A stretch of DNA of 64,000 nt from Mycobacterium lentiflavum (GCF_022374895.2 NZ_CP092423.2:2356001-2420000); one strand, 5' to 3'; positions 33,841 to 45,979 are shown, counted from the first letter of the stretch. Numbers and translations are program-made. The notes: a model not told the origin generated them from the sequence alone.

Positions 33841-34269
33841 ATGGCGATCGCGCTGAGCTGGCTGATCTTCGCGCTGGCTCTTGCCGGTGCCGAGGCGCTG
33901 ACGGGCGATATGTTCCTGCTGATGCTGGGAGGCGGTGCGCTGGCCGCCTCGGCCACGGCCTGGTTCACGCATTGGCCGGTCCTGGCCGACGGCGCGGTGT
34001 TCCTGGTCGTCTCGGTCCTGCTGGTCGTGCTGGTCCGGCCCGCATTGCGGCAGCGGATGACTCCCAAGTCGTTGCCGACGGGCATCGAGGCGCTCGAGGG
34101 CAAAAGTGCGCTGGTGCTCGATCGGGTTGCCCGCGACGAGGGTCAGGTGAAACTTGACGGGCAGGTGTGGACGGCGCGTCCGTTCAACGACGGCGACGTC
34201 TACGAGCCCGGCGAATCGGTCACCGTCGTGCACATCGACGGCGCGACCGCGGTGGTGTTCAAGCACTGA
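33841..34269 (+). CDS. NfeD-like membrane protein (Rv1487-like)
   Basis: Short NfeD1b-type protein (142 aa): two membrane helices ([33 protein letters not shown]) and a C-terminal OB-fold domain ([12 protein letters not shown] ... [16 protein letters not shown]). NfeD proteins are nearly always encoded with a stomatin/SPFH partner, here the next gene 48 bp on. The pair probably organises a membrane microdomain. Confidence 0.9.
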   Translation: MAIALSWLIFALALAGAEALTGDMFLLMLGGGALAASATAWFTHWPVLADGAVFLVVSVLLVVLVRPALRQRMTPKSLPTGIEALEGKSALVLDRVARDEGQVKLDGQVWTARPFNDGDVYEPGESVTVVHIDGATAVVFKH

Positions 34270-34317
34270 TCGGTCTGCGCAGGCGCTGCGAAGACGCTGC
34301 GAGAGAAAGGAACTCCG

Positions 34318-35463
34318 GTGGAAGGTGCGGTTGCGGGTTTGGTGTTGCTGGCCGTCCTGGTGATCTTTGCGATCATCGTGGTGGCCAAGTCCGTGGCGTT
34401 GATACCGCAGGCCGAGGCGGCGGTGATCGAGCGTCTGGGTCGGTACAGCCGCACGGTCAGCGGGCAGCTGACGCTGCTGGTGCCGTTCATCGATCGCGTC
34501 CGGGCCCGGGTCGATCTGCGCGAGCGGGTGGTATCGTTCCCGCCGCAGCCGGTGATCACCGAGGACAACCTGACGCTCAACATCGACACCGTGGTCTATT
34601 TCCAGGTCACCGTTCCGCAGGCGGCCGTCTACGAGATCAGCAACTACATCGTCGGCGTCGAGCAGCTCACCACGACCACGCTGCGCAACGTCGTCGGCGG
34701 CATGACGCTAGAGCAGACCCTGACCTCACGCGACATGATCAACGGCCAGTTGCGCGGTGTGCTCGACGAGGCGACCGGCCGCTGGGGCCTGCGGGTCGCC
34801 CGGGTCGAGCTGCGCAGCATCGACCCGCCGCCCTCGATTCAGGCCTCGATGGAAAAGCAGATGAAGGCCGACCGGGAGAAGCGGGCGATGATTTTGACCG
34901 CGGAAGGCAACCGGCAGGCGGCGATCACACAGGCCGAGGGTGCCAAGCAAGCGCAGATCCTGGCCGCCGAGGGTGCCAAGCAGGCCGCGATCCTGGCCGC
35001 CGAGGCCGACCGGCAGTCCCGGATGCTGCGCGCCCAGGGTGAGCGCGCCGCGGCCTACCTGCGGGCGCAAGGTCAGGCCAAGGCCATCGAGAAGACGTTC
35101 GCCGCGATCAAGGCCGGCCGGCCCACCCCGGAGATGCTGGCCTACCAGTACCTGCAGACGCTGCCGGAGATGGCACGCGGGGACGCCAACAAGGTGTGGG
35201 TGGTGCCCAGCGACTTCAGCGCGGCGCTGCAGGGTTTCACCAAGCTGCTGGGCACGCCAGGCGAGGACGGGGTGTTCCGGTTCCAGCCGTCTCCGGTCGA
35301 GGACGTGCCACAGCACGCCGCCGCCGCGGACGACGCCGAGGTGGCCGACTGGTTCTCCACCGAGACCGACCCCCAGATCGCCCAGGCGGTTGCCAAGGCC
35401 GAGGCGATAGCCCGCCAGCCCGTCGATGGCCGGCCGGACGCGCCGCCGGAATTGACCCAATAG
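34318..35463 (+). CDS. SPFH/Band-7 (stomatin-like) membrane protein
   Basis: SPFH protein (381 aa), equivalent to Rv1488: one N-terminal membrane anchor ([19 protein letters not shown]), the Band-7 domain (about 30-210, including [14 protein letters not shown] and [15 protein letters not shown]), and a coiled-coil region with repeated units ([19 protein letters not shown], then AAEADRQSR). Oligomers act as scaffolds for membrane quality control. The start is GTG 34318 with AAAGGA upstream. Confidence 0.92.
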   Translation: MEGAVAGLVLLAVLVIFAIIVVAKSVALIPQAEAAVIERLGRYSRTVSGQLTLLVPFIDRVRARVDLRERVVSFPPQPVITEDNLTLNIDTVVYFQVTVPQAAVYEISNYIVGVEQLTTTTLRNVVGGMTLEQTLTSRDMINGQLRGVLDEATGRWGLRVARVELRSIDPPPSIQASMEKQMKADREKRAMILTAEGNRQAAITQAEGAKQAQILAAEGAKQAAILAAEADRQSRMLRAQGERAAAYLRAQGQAKAIEKTFAAIKAGRPTPEMLAYQYLQTLPEMARGDANKVWVVPSDFSAALQGFTKLLGTPGEDGVFRFQPSPVEDVPQHAAAADDAEVADWFSTETDPQIAQAVAKAEAIARQPVDGRPDAPPELTQ

Positions 35464-35472
35464 GATTGCCAG

Positions 35473-35829
35473 ATGAGCGTTTTGACTTCCCCAAAGACGT
35501 ATGCGGCGCTGGGCGCGTTTCACGCCGTCGACGCCGTGTTGTGCGGCGTCCAGATCGCGCCGATCAGGAAAATCCTCGATGACGTCGGACTCCCGGAGAA
35601 CGTCAGGCCCGTGCTGCCGGTGGTGAAGGCCGCCGCCGCGGTCGGCTTGCTGTCGGTCACCCGATTCCCCGCGCTGGCGAGGCTGACGACGGCGATGCTG
35701 ACGCTGTACTTCGTGCTCGCGGTGGGCGCGCACGTGCGAGTGCGGGACAAGGTCGTCAACGGTCTGCCGGCCGCGCTGTTTCTGGGCCTGGTCGCCGCGA
35801 TGACGGTGCAGGGACCGGATCAGAATTAG
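35473..35829 (+). CDS. DoxX-like small membrane protein (Rv1489-like)
   Basis: Membrane protein of 118 aa with four hydrophobic segments (YAALGAFHAVDAVLCG, VVKAAAAVGLLSVT, TAMLTLYFVLAVGAH, AALFLGLVAAMTV). The size and layout fit the DoxX-like family. Function unknown. It starts 9 bp after the SPFH gene and is probably the third gene of that operon. Confidence 0.82.
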   Translation: MSVLTSPKTYAALGAFHAVDAVLCGVQIAPIRKILDDVGLPENVRPVLPVVKAAAAVGLLSVTRFPALARLTTAMLTLYFVLAVGAHVRVRDKVVNGLPAALFLGLVAAMTVQGPDQN

Positions 35830-35887
35830 ATTCGCCCGAGTGAATGTGCTGGTGCCACCTGAGCTGCGCCGCGGCCGCTGCCCGGGC

Positions 35888-36175
35888 CTACGGTGATACC
35901 GGTGCCGGCAACGCGTGGGGCGTAATGCCCTCCGGGGGCCCAGGTGGGCGCGGGGGCATCGGCGCCACGCTCGTCGGGGCGGGGTAGCCGGCGGTCTGCG
36001 AGAACGGCGGTGGATAAGGCGGCGGGGGCAGCTGGACGCGGATCGTGAACACCAGCCCGGTGATCGCGAAGGCGGCAATCGCGCCGACGACCAGGCCTAC
36101 CAACCCGGCAGCGACGAGCGCGGCGGTGGAAAAGCGCCGTCCGGGTGCGCCGGTGTGCGTGGTGTCGGAGGTCAT
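35888..36175 (-). CDS. Small membrane protein with proline-rich tail
   Basis: 95-aa protein with one transmembrane helix (AALVAAGLVGLVVGAIAAFA) and an extracytoplasmic tail rich in proline (VQLPPPPYPPPF, MPPRPPGPPEG). It starts 27 bp after the stop of the membrane-bound protease gene on the same strand, with GGGAGCGAG before the ATG, so they are probably one transcript. The Pro-rich tail could be a ligand or substrate of that protease (inference). Confidence 0.7.
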   Translation of the reverse strand: MTSDTTHTGAPGRRFSTAALVAAGLVGLVVGAIAAFAITGLVFTIRVQLPPPPYPPPFSQTAGYPAPTSVAPMPPRPPGPPEGITPHALPAPVSP

Positions 36176-36202
36176 CTCGCTCCCGAGTGGTCTCGAGGCC
36201 GC

Positions 36203-37201
36203 TCAGCGCGGTCCGGATGATGGTGCGGTCATGGCGGTCAGATGCCATTGGTCCAGCCACGGCTGCACGAGTTCGGCAACCGAGAACTTAGCCGGGGCCA
36301 GGCACCCGGCGGCGGGATCGGCGGGATTGCTGCCCCGAATGTCGATGCCGACCGCGGTGGCGGTGCCGTCGTTTCGGATGAGGTAGACCGGGCCGCCGGA
36401 ATCACCGCATTGGCCGCCCGCCGCGAACGAGACCTTGCTCTCGGTGACGTCGAGGATCGCGCCACATTCGGCCTCGCCACTGCTCATGCCGTACTTGCAC
36501 AGCTGCTGTCCGATCGTCAGGTCGGTGCTGACCCCTGTGATCGGCAACGCGGCGGCGATGGCCGGACTCTGCGGGACATTGTCGCCGTCGAGCACGATCA
36601 GACCGATGTCGTGCTGTTCGTCGTGGACGCCCTCGTTGACGGTCTGGACGAACGTACCCAGCTTCGCGTACGGGAGGATCCCGGCGAGGTTCATCATCAC
36701 CTTGCTCGGTTGCCGGGATCGATTACAGTGCCCCGCGGTGAGAACAGCGGCCTTGCCCTCGCTGGTGCGCACCAAAAACCCAGCCGTGCAACCCATCCCA
36801 CCGGAACCGTCGGTGTATTCGACATAGATGCCCGCACCCGGTCCCGCGGCAGCGGACGCGGGCAAGGCGATGGGCGTCAGGTCGGGCTGCACCGGTTCTT
36901 GGGCGTATTGGACATTCTTGGGTGCCAGCCAGATGGCCGTGATACACCCGACGGCGGCGATCGCCGCGCCGATCGTCAGCCATGAGGTATGCGTCCGATC
37001 TCGCGGTACCGGCGGGTAGCGGATCGCCGGTGAGGCGAGGACGCCGCCGGCCGGCACCCGATACAGCTTGATTCGGCCGAACAGGAAGGACAACAGCGCG
37101 ACGGCCACCGACGCGAGGGCGCCGAGCAAGAGCACGAGGAGGCCGGCCCGCGACGGCTGCAAGCCGATACTTGCCAGCTGCTGCGCGTAGACCCGCTCCA
37201 T
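36203..37201 (-). CDS. Membrane-anchored trypsin-like (S1) serine protease
   Basis: 332 aa. Two N-terminal membrane helices (LLVLLLGALASVAVALLSFL; LTIGAAIAAVGCITAIWL) precede a chymotrypsin-fold domain. The catalytic triad is complete: His158 in LTAGHC, Asp198 in HDIGLI and Ser268 in CGDSGGP. Cysteines 138/159, 235/246 and 265/about 294 are placed to form disulfides, so the protease domain should be outside the membrane. I do not recall an M. tuberculosis gene at this place; in fold it resembles other mycobacterial membrane or secreted S1 proteases. Confidence 0.88.
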   Translation of the reverse strand: MERVYAQQLASIGLQPSRAGLLVLLLGALASVAVALLSFLFGRIKLYRVPAGGVLASPAIRYPPVPRDRTHTSWLTIGAAIAAVGCITAIWLAPKNVQYAQEPVQPDLTPIALPASAAAGPGAGIYVEYTDGSGGMGCTAGFLVRTSEGKAAVLTAGHCNRSRQPSKVMMNLAGILPYAKLGTFVQTVNEGVHDEQHDIGLIVLDGDNVPQSPAIAAALPITGVSTDLTIGQQLCKYGMSSGEAECGAILDVTESKVSFAAGGQCGDSGGPVYLIRNDGTATAVGIDIRGSNPADPAAGCLAPAKFSVAELVQPWLDQWHLTAMTAPSSGPR

Positions 37202-37250
37202 TGAATAGATCTTTCAGGCAAGCGGCGGCCCGCTCAAGAAAACGGCGCAG

Positions 37251-38003
37251 TTAGCTGAAAATGACCGGTTCGGCGGCGGCCTGGTCGGGTGCGCGGTGGT
37301 GCCGGCGGTAATGACGTATTTCGAGGAGCAGCCCGGTGAGCCCCAGCGCACCGGTGACCAACGACACTCCGAACAGCAGCGGACTGGGGTGGCCGGCCAG
37401 CGCGTCGCCGAGAAACACGACCGCGGCGGTTCCGGGTAGCAGGCCGGCCAGCGTGGCCAGCGTGTACGGCAGGATGCCGACGGCAGAGGCGGCGGCCGCA
37501 TAGTTCACCACGGAAAACGGCAGCACCGGAATCAACCGCAGCGACACGACGGACACCCAGCCGCGCTCGCGCAGACGCTCGTCGGCCCGGTGGATCGCCC
37601 GGTAGCGAACCAGCCGGGACAGGCGCCATCCCGCGGCGCGCACCAACACCAGCGCCAGCACCGCGCTCGCCGTGCTGGCGACCACCGCGATCACCACGCC
37701 CAGGGCCGGCCCGAACAGCAGACCTGCGGCGAGGGTGAACGCCGTGCGGGGCACCGGCACCACTGTGACGACGATGTGCGCCGCCAGAAATGCCAGCGGG
37801 AACCACGGCCCCAGCGATTGGGCCCAATCGCGCAGCTGCACCGCGCCGGGCAGCGGAACCCATAGCGCCACAGCCACCAAGACTGTGATACCGACCACTG
37901 CCGCGATGGCGCGTGGCCGGGACAGCTGGCGCGCGCTCACCGCCAGCGCGCGCCAGAGACTGCGCAGCGTACTGGTGGTTTTGGCGGTGGCCGGACCCGT
38001 CAC
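37251..38003 (-). CDS. VTT/DedA-type (TVP38/TMEM64) membrane protein (Rv1491c-like)
   Basis: 250-aa multi-spanning membrane protein. The VTT core AAGLLFGPALGVVIAVVAST, the reentrant-loop motif LRLIPVLPFSVVNYAAAAS and TLAGLLPGTAAVVFLG are intact. Relatives act as lipid scramblases or flippases. GTG 38003 (VTGPATAK) is chosen from the length of the family; ATG 38114 would add an unconserved 37 residues. It is divergent from mutA across 192 bp. Confidence 0.87.
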   Translation of the reverse strand: MTGPATAKTTSTLRSLWRALAVSARQLSRPRAIAAVVGITVLVAVALWVPLPGAVQLRDWAQSLGPWFPLAFLAAHIVVTVVPVPRTAFTLAAGLLFGPALGVVIAVVASTASAVLALVLVRAAGWRLSRLVRYRAIHRADERLRERGWVSVVSLRLIPVLPFSVVNYAAAASAVGILPYTLATLAGLLPGTAAVVFLGDALAGHPSPLLFGVSLVTGALGLTGLLLEIRHYRRHHRAPDQAAAEPVIFS

Positions 38004-38195
38004 GGCACTCAACGTTACGGGCCGGATATGAATACCTTGTATCTCAGCCTTGGGTGTTTCGGCACCGACCTGGACCGACCGATTCACCGCACGGTTTTTT
38101 GGCGGCGGGGGCAATCAATTAGCCTGATTAGCGAGTCGCGTGTCCTCCGCAACCTCAAGCAACGTTGCCAATAGCTGCGAAAACAGGAGCAGTCG

Positions 38196-40067
38196 GTGTC
38201 CATTGATGTACCCGAGCTCGCCGACCTGGAACAGGTTCGCGAGCGCTGGCGCACCGCGGTTGCCGGTGTGCTCGCCAAGAGCACCCGCAAGGATCCCGCC
38301 GAGTTGGGGGGCGAACCCGAGCAGCTGCTGGACAGTCCGACCTACGACGGGTTCGCCGTTCGTCCGCTTTACACCGCGTTCGACGAGCTGCCCGAGCCGC
38401 CGCTGCCCGGCGAGTGGCCCTACCTGCGCGGCGCGGACCCCTGCCGCGACGTCAAGTCCGGCTGGAAGGTCGTCGAGGCGTTCCCGTCCGCCGGCGCCAC
38501 CGCCGCTGAAACCAACGCGGCCGTGCTGGGTGCGCTCGGTGACGGGGCCAGCGCGCTGCTGCTCCGGGTCGGGGCGGACGGCGTGGCGCCGCAGGACCTC
38601 GAAGGGCTGCTCGCGGGTGTCTACCTGAGCATGGCGCCGATCATCCTCGAGGCAGGCGCACAGTATGCGGCGGCAGCCGACGCGCTGCTGGCACTGGTGG
38701 ACGAGGTCGAATCCGACCAGCGCGCCACCCTCTCGATAGACCTGGGCGCCGACCCGCTGACCGCGGCGCACAGCGGACGCCCCGCGCCGACGCTCGACGA
38801 CGTCGTCGTGGTCGCGTCGCGCGTGGCCGGCGATCACGGCGTGCGGGCGATCACCGTCGACGGGCCCGCGTTCCACAACCTTGGCGCCAACGCGACTTGG
38901 GAGCTGGCCGCCAGTGTCGCCGCCGCGGTGGCCTATCTTCGGGTGCTCACCGAGTCGGGGATGCCGGTCCGCCGGGCGCTGGCCCAGATCAGCTTCCGGT
39001 TGGCCGCCGACGACGACCAGTTCATGACGATCGCCAAAATGCGTGCCGTGCGCCAACTGTGGGCGCGGGTCGCCGAGGTCGTGGGGGAGCCCGATGCCGG
39101 CGGGGCCATCGTGCACGCGGAGACGTCGCTGCCGATGATGACCCAACGCGACCCGTGGGTGAACATGCTGCGCTGCACACTTGCCGCCTTCGGCGCCGGT
39201 GTCGGCGGTGTCGACACCGTGCTCGTCTTCCCGTTCGACGTCGCAATCCCGGGCGGCTTTCCCGGTACGGCGCGAAGCTTCGCGCGGCGCATCGCGCGCA
39301 ACACCCAGCTGCTGCTGCTGGAGGAGTCGCACGTTGGCCGGGTGCTGGACCCCGCCGGTGGGTCGTGGTTCGTCGAAGACCTCACCAAACGCATTGCCGA
39401 GGGCGCGTGGGCACACTTTCAGGACATCGAGGGCCGCGGCGGATTCATCGACGCTCGTGACTACATTGGCGAGGCGATCGCCGACGTCGCCGCCCGGCGT
39501 GCCGACGACATCGCGCACCGCCGCACCGCGATCACCGGCGTCAACGAATTCCCGAACTTGGCCGAACCTGCACTGCCGCAAAGCGATTCGATCGGCCAAC
39601 CCGACGTCGGAAACTTGCAGCGCTACGCCGCGGGATTCGAGGCGTTGCGCGACCGCTCGGATGCCTTCCTGGCCCGCACCGATGCCCGCCCCAAGGTGCT
39701 CCTGCTTCCACTGGGCCCGCTGGCCGAGCACAACATCCGCACCACGTTCGCGGCGAACCTGCTGGCCTCGGGCGGCATCGAGGCGGTCAACCCGGGTACG
39801 CTCGACGCAGCCGGGGTCGCCGCGGCGGTGTCCGACGCGGGATCGCCCGCCGCGGCGGTGATCTGCGGCACCGACAAGCGTTACGCGACGGAGGTGGCCG
39901 CGATCGTCGACGCGGCCCGCGACGCCGGAGTGTCGCGGGTCTACCTGGCGGGACCGGAAAAAGCGGTCGCCGATACCGATCCCGAGCACCGGCCCGACGA
40001 GTACCTGACAGCTAAAATCAATGCGATCCAAGCCCTTTCGGATCTACTGACTCGGTTGGGGGCCTAA
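38196..40067 (+). CDS. mutA: Methylmalonyl-CoA mutase small subunit
   Basis: Beta subunit (623 aa) of methylmalonyl-CoA mutase, equivalent to Rv1492. It holds the TIM-barrel domain ([36 protein letters not shown]) and a C-terminal cobalamin-type domain that lacks the D-x-H-x-x-G cofactor motif, as in the non-catalytic subunit. The GTG start at 38196 has AGGAG upstream. In the 192-bp divergent leader I see TAGCCT (38120-38125) and an AATCA/TGATT repeat (38113-38129) but no recognised riboswitch. Confidence 0.95.
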   Translation: MSIDVPELADLEQVRERWRTAVAGVLAKSTRKDPAELGGEPEQLLDSPTYDGFAVRPLYTAFDELPEPPLPGEWPYLRGADPCRDVKSGWKVVEAFPSAGATAAETNAAVLGALGDGASALLLRVGADGVAPQDLEGLLAGVYLSMAPIILEAGAQYAAAADALLALVDEVESDQRATLSIDLGADPLTAAHSGRPAPTLDDVVVVASRVAGDHGVRAITVDGPAFHNLGANATWELAASVAAAVAYLRVLTESGMPVRRALAQISFRLAADDDQFMTIAKMRAVRQLWARVAEVVGEPDAGGAIVHAETSLPMMTQRDPWVNMLRCTLAAFGAGVGGVDTVLVFPFDVAIPGGFPGTARSFARRIARNTQLLLLEESHVGRVLDPAGGSWFVEDLTKRIAEGAWAHFQDIEGRGGFIDARDYIGEAIADVAARRADDIAHRRTAITGVNEFPNLAEPALPQSDSIGQPDVGNLQRYAAGFEALRDRSDAFLARTDARPKVLLLPLGPLAEHNIRTTFAANLLASGGIEAVNPGTLDAAGVAAAVSDAGSPAAAVICGTDKRYATEVAAIVDAARDAGVSRVYLAGPEKAVADTDPEHRPDEYLTAKINAIQALSDLLTRLGA

Positions 40068-40071
40068 TACG

Positions 40072-42333
<2,262 letters not shown>

Positions 42334-43332
42334 ATGGCGACCAGTGCCGGCAAGGCCGACAACGCCGTCGAAGGGTTAGCCGAGGCCATTCGCGGCGGTG
42401 ATCGTGCGGCGCTGCCACGAGCCATCACGATGCTGGAGTCCACCCGTGCCGACCATCGTGAGCGGGCCCAGCAGTTGCTGCTGGAATTGCTGCCCGACTC
42501 CGGCAACGCCCATCGGGTGGGCATCACCGGAGTGCCCGGGGTCGGAAAGTCCACCACCATCGAGGCGCTGGGTATGCACCTGATCGACCGCGGCCACCGG
42601 GTGGCGGTCCTGGCGGTCGATCCGTCCTCGACGCGGACCGGCGGCTCGATCCTCGGCGACAAGACCCGGATGTCCCGATTGGCGGCGCACCCGAACGCCT
42701 ACATCCGGCCGTCGCCGACATCGGGGACTTTAGGTGGCGTAGCAAAGGCCACCCGGGAGACGGTCGTCCTCCTGGAGGCGGCCGGTTTCGACGTGATCCT
42801 GATCGAAACCGTCGGCGTGGGTCAGTCCGAGGTGGCCGTGGCCAACATGGTCGACACCTTCGTGCTGCTCACCTTGGCCCGCACCGGTGACCAGCTGCAA
42901 GGCATCAAAAAGGGCGTGCTGGAGCTGGCCGACATTGTCGTGGTCAACAAGGCCGACGGCGAGCATCTGTCCGAGGCACGCAAAGCCGCCCGGGAGCTGT
43001 CGTCGGCGATCAGGCTGATCTATCCACGCGAAACCCTATGGCGGCCACCGGTTCTCACGATGAGCGCGGTGGAGCTCAGTGGGCTGGCCGAGATGTGGGA
43101 CACCGTGGAGCGTCACCGCCAGGTGCTCACCGAGGCCGGAGAGTTCGAAGCCCGTCGGCGCGAGCAGCAAGTCGACTGGACCTGGCAGATGGTCCGCGAC
43201 ACGGTCCTGGACCGGGTGCTGTCCAACCCGGCGGTGCGCAAGATGCGCGCCGATCTGGAGCGGCAAGTCAAGGCCGGCGAGCTGACCCCGGCGATGGCCG
43301 CCCAGCAAATACTGGACGCAGCGTCGCGCTAA
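42334..43332 (+). CDS. meaB: MeaB/ArgK-type GTPase chaperone of methylmalonyl-CoA mutase
   Basis: G3E-family GTPase (332 aa), equivalent to Rv1496, that protects and reloads the mutase. P-loop GVPGVGKST, switch region VDPSSTRTGGSILGDKTRM, ETVGVGQSE and the base motif NKAD are present. Its ATG follows the mutB TAG with no gap. In M. tuberculosis the mazEF4 toxin-antitoxin pair lies between these two genes; it is missing here. Confidence 0.95.
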   Translation: MATSAGKADNAVEGLAEAIRGGDRAALPRAITMLESTRADHRERAQQLLLELLPDSGNAHRVGITGVPGVGKSTTIEALGMHLIDRGHRVAVLAVDPSSTRTGGSILGDKTRMSRLAAHPNAYIRPSPTSGTLGGVAKATRETVVLLEAAGFDVILIETVGVGQSEVAVANMVDTFVLLTLARTGDQLQGIKKGVLELADIVVVNKADGEHLSEARKAARELSSAIRLIYPRETLWRPPVLTMSAVELSGLAEMWDTVERHRQVLTEAGEFEARRREQQVDWTWQMVRDTVLDRVLSNPAVRKMRADLERQVKAGELTPAMAAQQILDAASR

Positions 43333-43376
43333 CGGAAAGGTAAATTAATTCGCGTTTGTGCCACCGTCGGGCCGAT

Positions 43377-43391
43377 CCGAAGTAAATTCGG
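43377..43391 (+). promoter_or_regulatory. lipL promoter with overlapping inverted repeat
   Basis: TAAATT (43383-43388) is a good -10 box 8 bp before the lipL GTG. It sits inside the inverted repeat CCGAA-GTAAA-TTCGG (43377-43391), so a bound regulator would cover the promoter. The regulator is unknown. Confidence 0.45.
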
Positions 43392-43395
43392 AATC

Positions 43396-44682
43396 GTGAC
43401 GGTAGACAACGGGGTCGATCGCCGCACGAACCCCTCCCGCGATGTCCCTGACGCAGGTCATCGCGTGTTCGGTGCGGTGGACCCAAACTTCTCCTGCGTT
43501 GTACGCGGCTTTTCGAGCCTGTTCCCCGGTCGCCGCTTCGGCGGTGGAGCGCTGGCGGTCTACCTCGATGGCCAACCGGTTGTTGACGTATGGACGGGCT
43601 GGTCGGACCGGGCGGGCAAAGTGCCCTGGACGGCCGACCGGGCTCCAATGGTTTTCTCCGCCACCAAGGGGATGGCCGCGACGGTCATCCACCGGCTCGC
43701 CGATCGGGGGCTGATCGACTACGAAGCGCCCGTCGCCGAGTACTGGCGTGAGTTCGCGGCCAACGGGAAGTCCACCCTCACCGTCCGCGAGGTGATGAGA
43801 CACCGCGGCGGTCTGTCGGGATTGCGTGGCGCCACCCAGGACGACCTGCTGGATCACCGGGTGATGGAAGAGCGGCTGGCGGCGGCGCCGCCCGGACGGT
43901 TGCTGGGCAAACCGGCTTACCACGCCCTGACCTTCGGCTGGCTGATGTCGGGCTTGGCCCGGGCCGTGACCGGCAAGGGTATGCGCACGCTGATCCGCGA
44001 GGAACTGGCCGAGCCGCTGGGCACCGATGGCATGCACCTGGGGCGCCCACCCGCCGGCGCGCCGACCAAGGTTGCGGAGATCATCATGCCGCAGAACGTC
44101 ATCGGCAACCCCGTCATCGGCTACGCGGCGCGCAAAGTAGCAACCGAACTGTCGGGTGGATTCCGCTCGTTGTACTTTCGCGGCGTCATGGCTGCCGTGC
44201 AGGGCGAGATTCCATTGCTGGACGCCGAGATGCCGGCAGCCAACGGGGTGGCGACGGCTCGCGGATTGGCGCGGATGTACGGCGCCATCGCCAACAACGG
44301 TGAGATCGACGGCACGCGCTTCTTGTCGCCGGAGATCGTCGCCGGGCTGACCGGACGGCGCAGCCTGAAGCGGGACCGAAACATCATGGTGCCCTTGTCA
44401 TTCCACCTCGGCTATCACACCGTGCCGTTCGGCAATGTGATGCCGGGCTTCGGGCATGTCGGAATGGGCGGATCGTTCGGCTGGGCCGACCCCGCGTCGG
44501 GGCTGGCATTCGCTTTCGTGCACAACCGGCTGCTGTCGCCCTTCCTGGTGCTCGATCACTCTGGCGTGGCCACGCTGGGCAATTTGCTCCGGGTGGGGGT
44601 CGGCAAGGCCCGCAAGCGTGGTTTCCGGCCGGTCACCGAGTTCGGGGCGCCGTTCAGCGAACCCGACGCCGCCGTCGGCTGA
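43396..44682 (+). CDS. lipL: LipL, beta-lactamase-fold esterase
   Basis: Serine esterase/beta-lactamase family protein (428 aa), equivalent to Rv1497. The S-x-x-K nucleophile motif is in VFSATKGMAA and the third motif region is HVGMGGSFGW. The mycobacterial LipL is described as an esterase; no clear signal peptide is present. The start is GTG 43396. It is the last gene of the conserved backbone before the accessory glycolipid region. Confidence 0.9.
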   Translation: MTVDNGVDRRTNPSRDVPDAGHRVFGAVDPNFSCVVRGFSSLFPGRRFGGGALAVYLDGQPVVDVWTGWSDRAGKVPWTADRAPMVFSATKGMAATVIHRLADRGLIDYEAPVAEYWREFAANGKSTLTVREVMRHRGGLSGLRGATQDDLLDHRVMEERLAAAPPGRLLGKPAYHALTFGWLMSGLARAVTGKGMRTLIREELAEPLGTDGMHLGRPPAGAPTKVAEIIMPQNVIGNPVIGYAARKVATELSGGFRSLYFRGVMAAVQGEIPLLDAEMPAANGVATARGLARMYGAIANNGEIDGTRFLSPEIVAGLTGRRSLKRDRNIMVPLSFHLGYHTVPFGNVMPGFGHVGMGGSFGWADPASGLAFAFVHNRLLSPFLVLDHSGVATLGNLLRVGVGKARKRGFRPVTEFGAPFSEPDAAVG

Positions 44683-44922
44683 CCTGCGTTCCCCCGCGCA
44701 AATTCGGGTGCGGCGGTAGAATCGGTCAATCCTCGATGGTGAACACCCGGTTACCAGCCAACAAACCACGAGGTAGGGGGCCGAGTGAGAGGCTTTCCGT
44801 GCGTACACACCCCTACGCAATCGCCGCCCGAGGGCCGATTTTCCCGCAGTCGCGTAAATTAGCTCCGGTAGTGATCGGAAGTCGATGTTGCGGCTCGATA
44901 CACGGGGTGGGGGCGCCGCACG

Positions 44923-44940
44923 TCTGGCCCGCGGGCCAGA
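44923..44940. repeat. Perfect 18-bp palindrome before the sulfotransferase gene
   Basis: TCTGGCCCG and CGGGCCAGA are adjacent and perfectly complementary (44923-44940), 40 bp upstream of the sulfotransferase start. It could be an operator for a dimeric regulator. The rest of the 298-bp gap (44683-44980) shows an AT-rich TAAATT near 44856 but no clear gene. Confidence 0.5.
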
Positions 44941-44980
44941 TCGACCGACGTAGGGCGGCCTCCGCATCCGGTTTGGAGTC

Positions 44981-45979
44981 GTGTTCGTGACGGCGACGGA
45001 CGGCCGGGCCAAGGGCAATCCCCAGCCCAAGAGCGCACATCGCAGGGTCGTCCTTTTCGTACTGGGGCCGCAACGATCCGGCACGTCGGCAATTACCCGC
45101 GTTCTTTCCCTCTCCGGTGGTGTGCTGCCTGCCGGGATGCTGGGCGCCGACGCGGGCAATCCGCGCGGTTACTGGGAACCGCGCAAGGCCATCGCCATCA
45201 ACGAAACCATTCTGTATCGCCACCACACCGCCTGGTTCGATCCGTCACTGCGCTCCGTGGACGGCGACGCGCTCGACGCCGACGAGCGAGCCGCCTGCAT
45301 CGGCCAGATCGAGGCCTATCTGGCCCAGCTGCCCGTCGCACCGGTGCTGGTGATCAAGGAACCCCGGATAACCACGCTGTCCCCGCTGTGGTTTGAAGCC
45401 GCGCGACGGGCCGGTTTCGACGTAGGGGCCGTCATCGCGGTCCGCCACCCGCTGGAGGTCATCTCGTCGGTGGCCGCGACCTGGCAAGTCTCGCGCGAGC
45501 TCTCGGGTGCCCTGTGGTTGAAATACAGCCTGCTGGCAGAGCGCTACACGCGCGGCCTGCCGCGCGTGTTCGTTGACTACACCGACTTCCTCGACAACTG
45601 GCGCCGGGAAGTAAAGCGGATCGCCACCACACTCGACATCGATCTGAACACGCAGCGAGAGGACGCAATCGAGGAGTTCCTCACTCCTGATCTGCGGCGT
45701 CAGCGCCAGTCCGGATGCGTGAAGGGGCTCGGCGGCGCGGATTGGATTTCCACGGTCCATAACACGTTGTGCGACGCCGCGCACGACGAGCCGCTGGACA
45801 CCGCCGCGCTCGACAGCATTTTCGATTCGTATCGCGCGAGCGATCAGTTGTGCACGGCCTTCGAGGATTTCCGCACTCTCTCCAAGAAAGCCCTCTACCG
45901 GTTCCTGCGGCCGTCGATCGCGATGCCGATGATGGAGCTTGTCGCGATGGCCCACGGGCGCCGGGGGACCTGGGCCTAG
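44981..45979 (+). CDS. PAPS-dependent sulfotransferase family protein
   Basis: 332 aa. The 5'-phosphosulfate loop is LGPQRSGTSAITR (about residues 28-40) and the 3'-phosphate region is VIAVRHPLEVISS, the two signatures of P-loop sulfotransferases. The acceptor is probably a sugar or lipid of the cell-surface cluster that follows (inference). The start is GTG 44981, or GTG 44987 two codons later. Confidence 0.82.
   Translation: MFVTATDGRAKGNPQPKSAHRRVVLFVLGPQRSGTSAITRVLSLSGGVLPAGMLGADAGNPRGYWEPRKAIAINETILYRHHTAWFDPSLRSVDGDALDADERAACIGQIEAYLAQLPVAPVLVIKEPRITTLSPLWFEAARRAGFDVGAVIAVRHPLEVISSVAATWQVSRELSGALWLKYSLLAERYTRGLPRVFVDYTDFLDNWRREVKRIATTLDIDLNTQREDAIEEFLTPDLRRQRQSGCVKGLGGADWISTVHNTLCDAAHDEPLDTAALDSIFDSYRASDQLCTAFEDFRTLSKKALYRFLRPSIAMPMMELVAMAHGRRGTWA

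Noticed and set aside
38004..38195. Cobalamin riboswitch before the B12-dependent mutA
   Set aside because: The 192-bp leader is short and I could not find the conserved B12-box or the needed helices.
38115..40031. 638-codon minus-strand frame opposite mutA
   Set aside because: Low-complexity Arg/His/Gly-rich product, antisense to a clear methylmalonyl-CoA mutase subunit.
44736..44990. 84-codon frame before the sulfotransferase gene
   Set aside because: Composition like random GC-rich sequence, no ribosome site, and it overlaps the sulfotransferase start.
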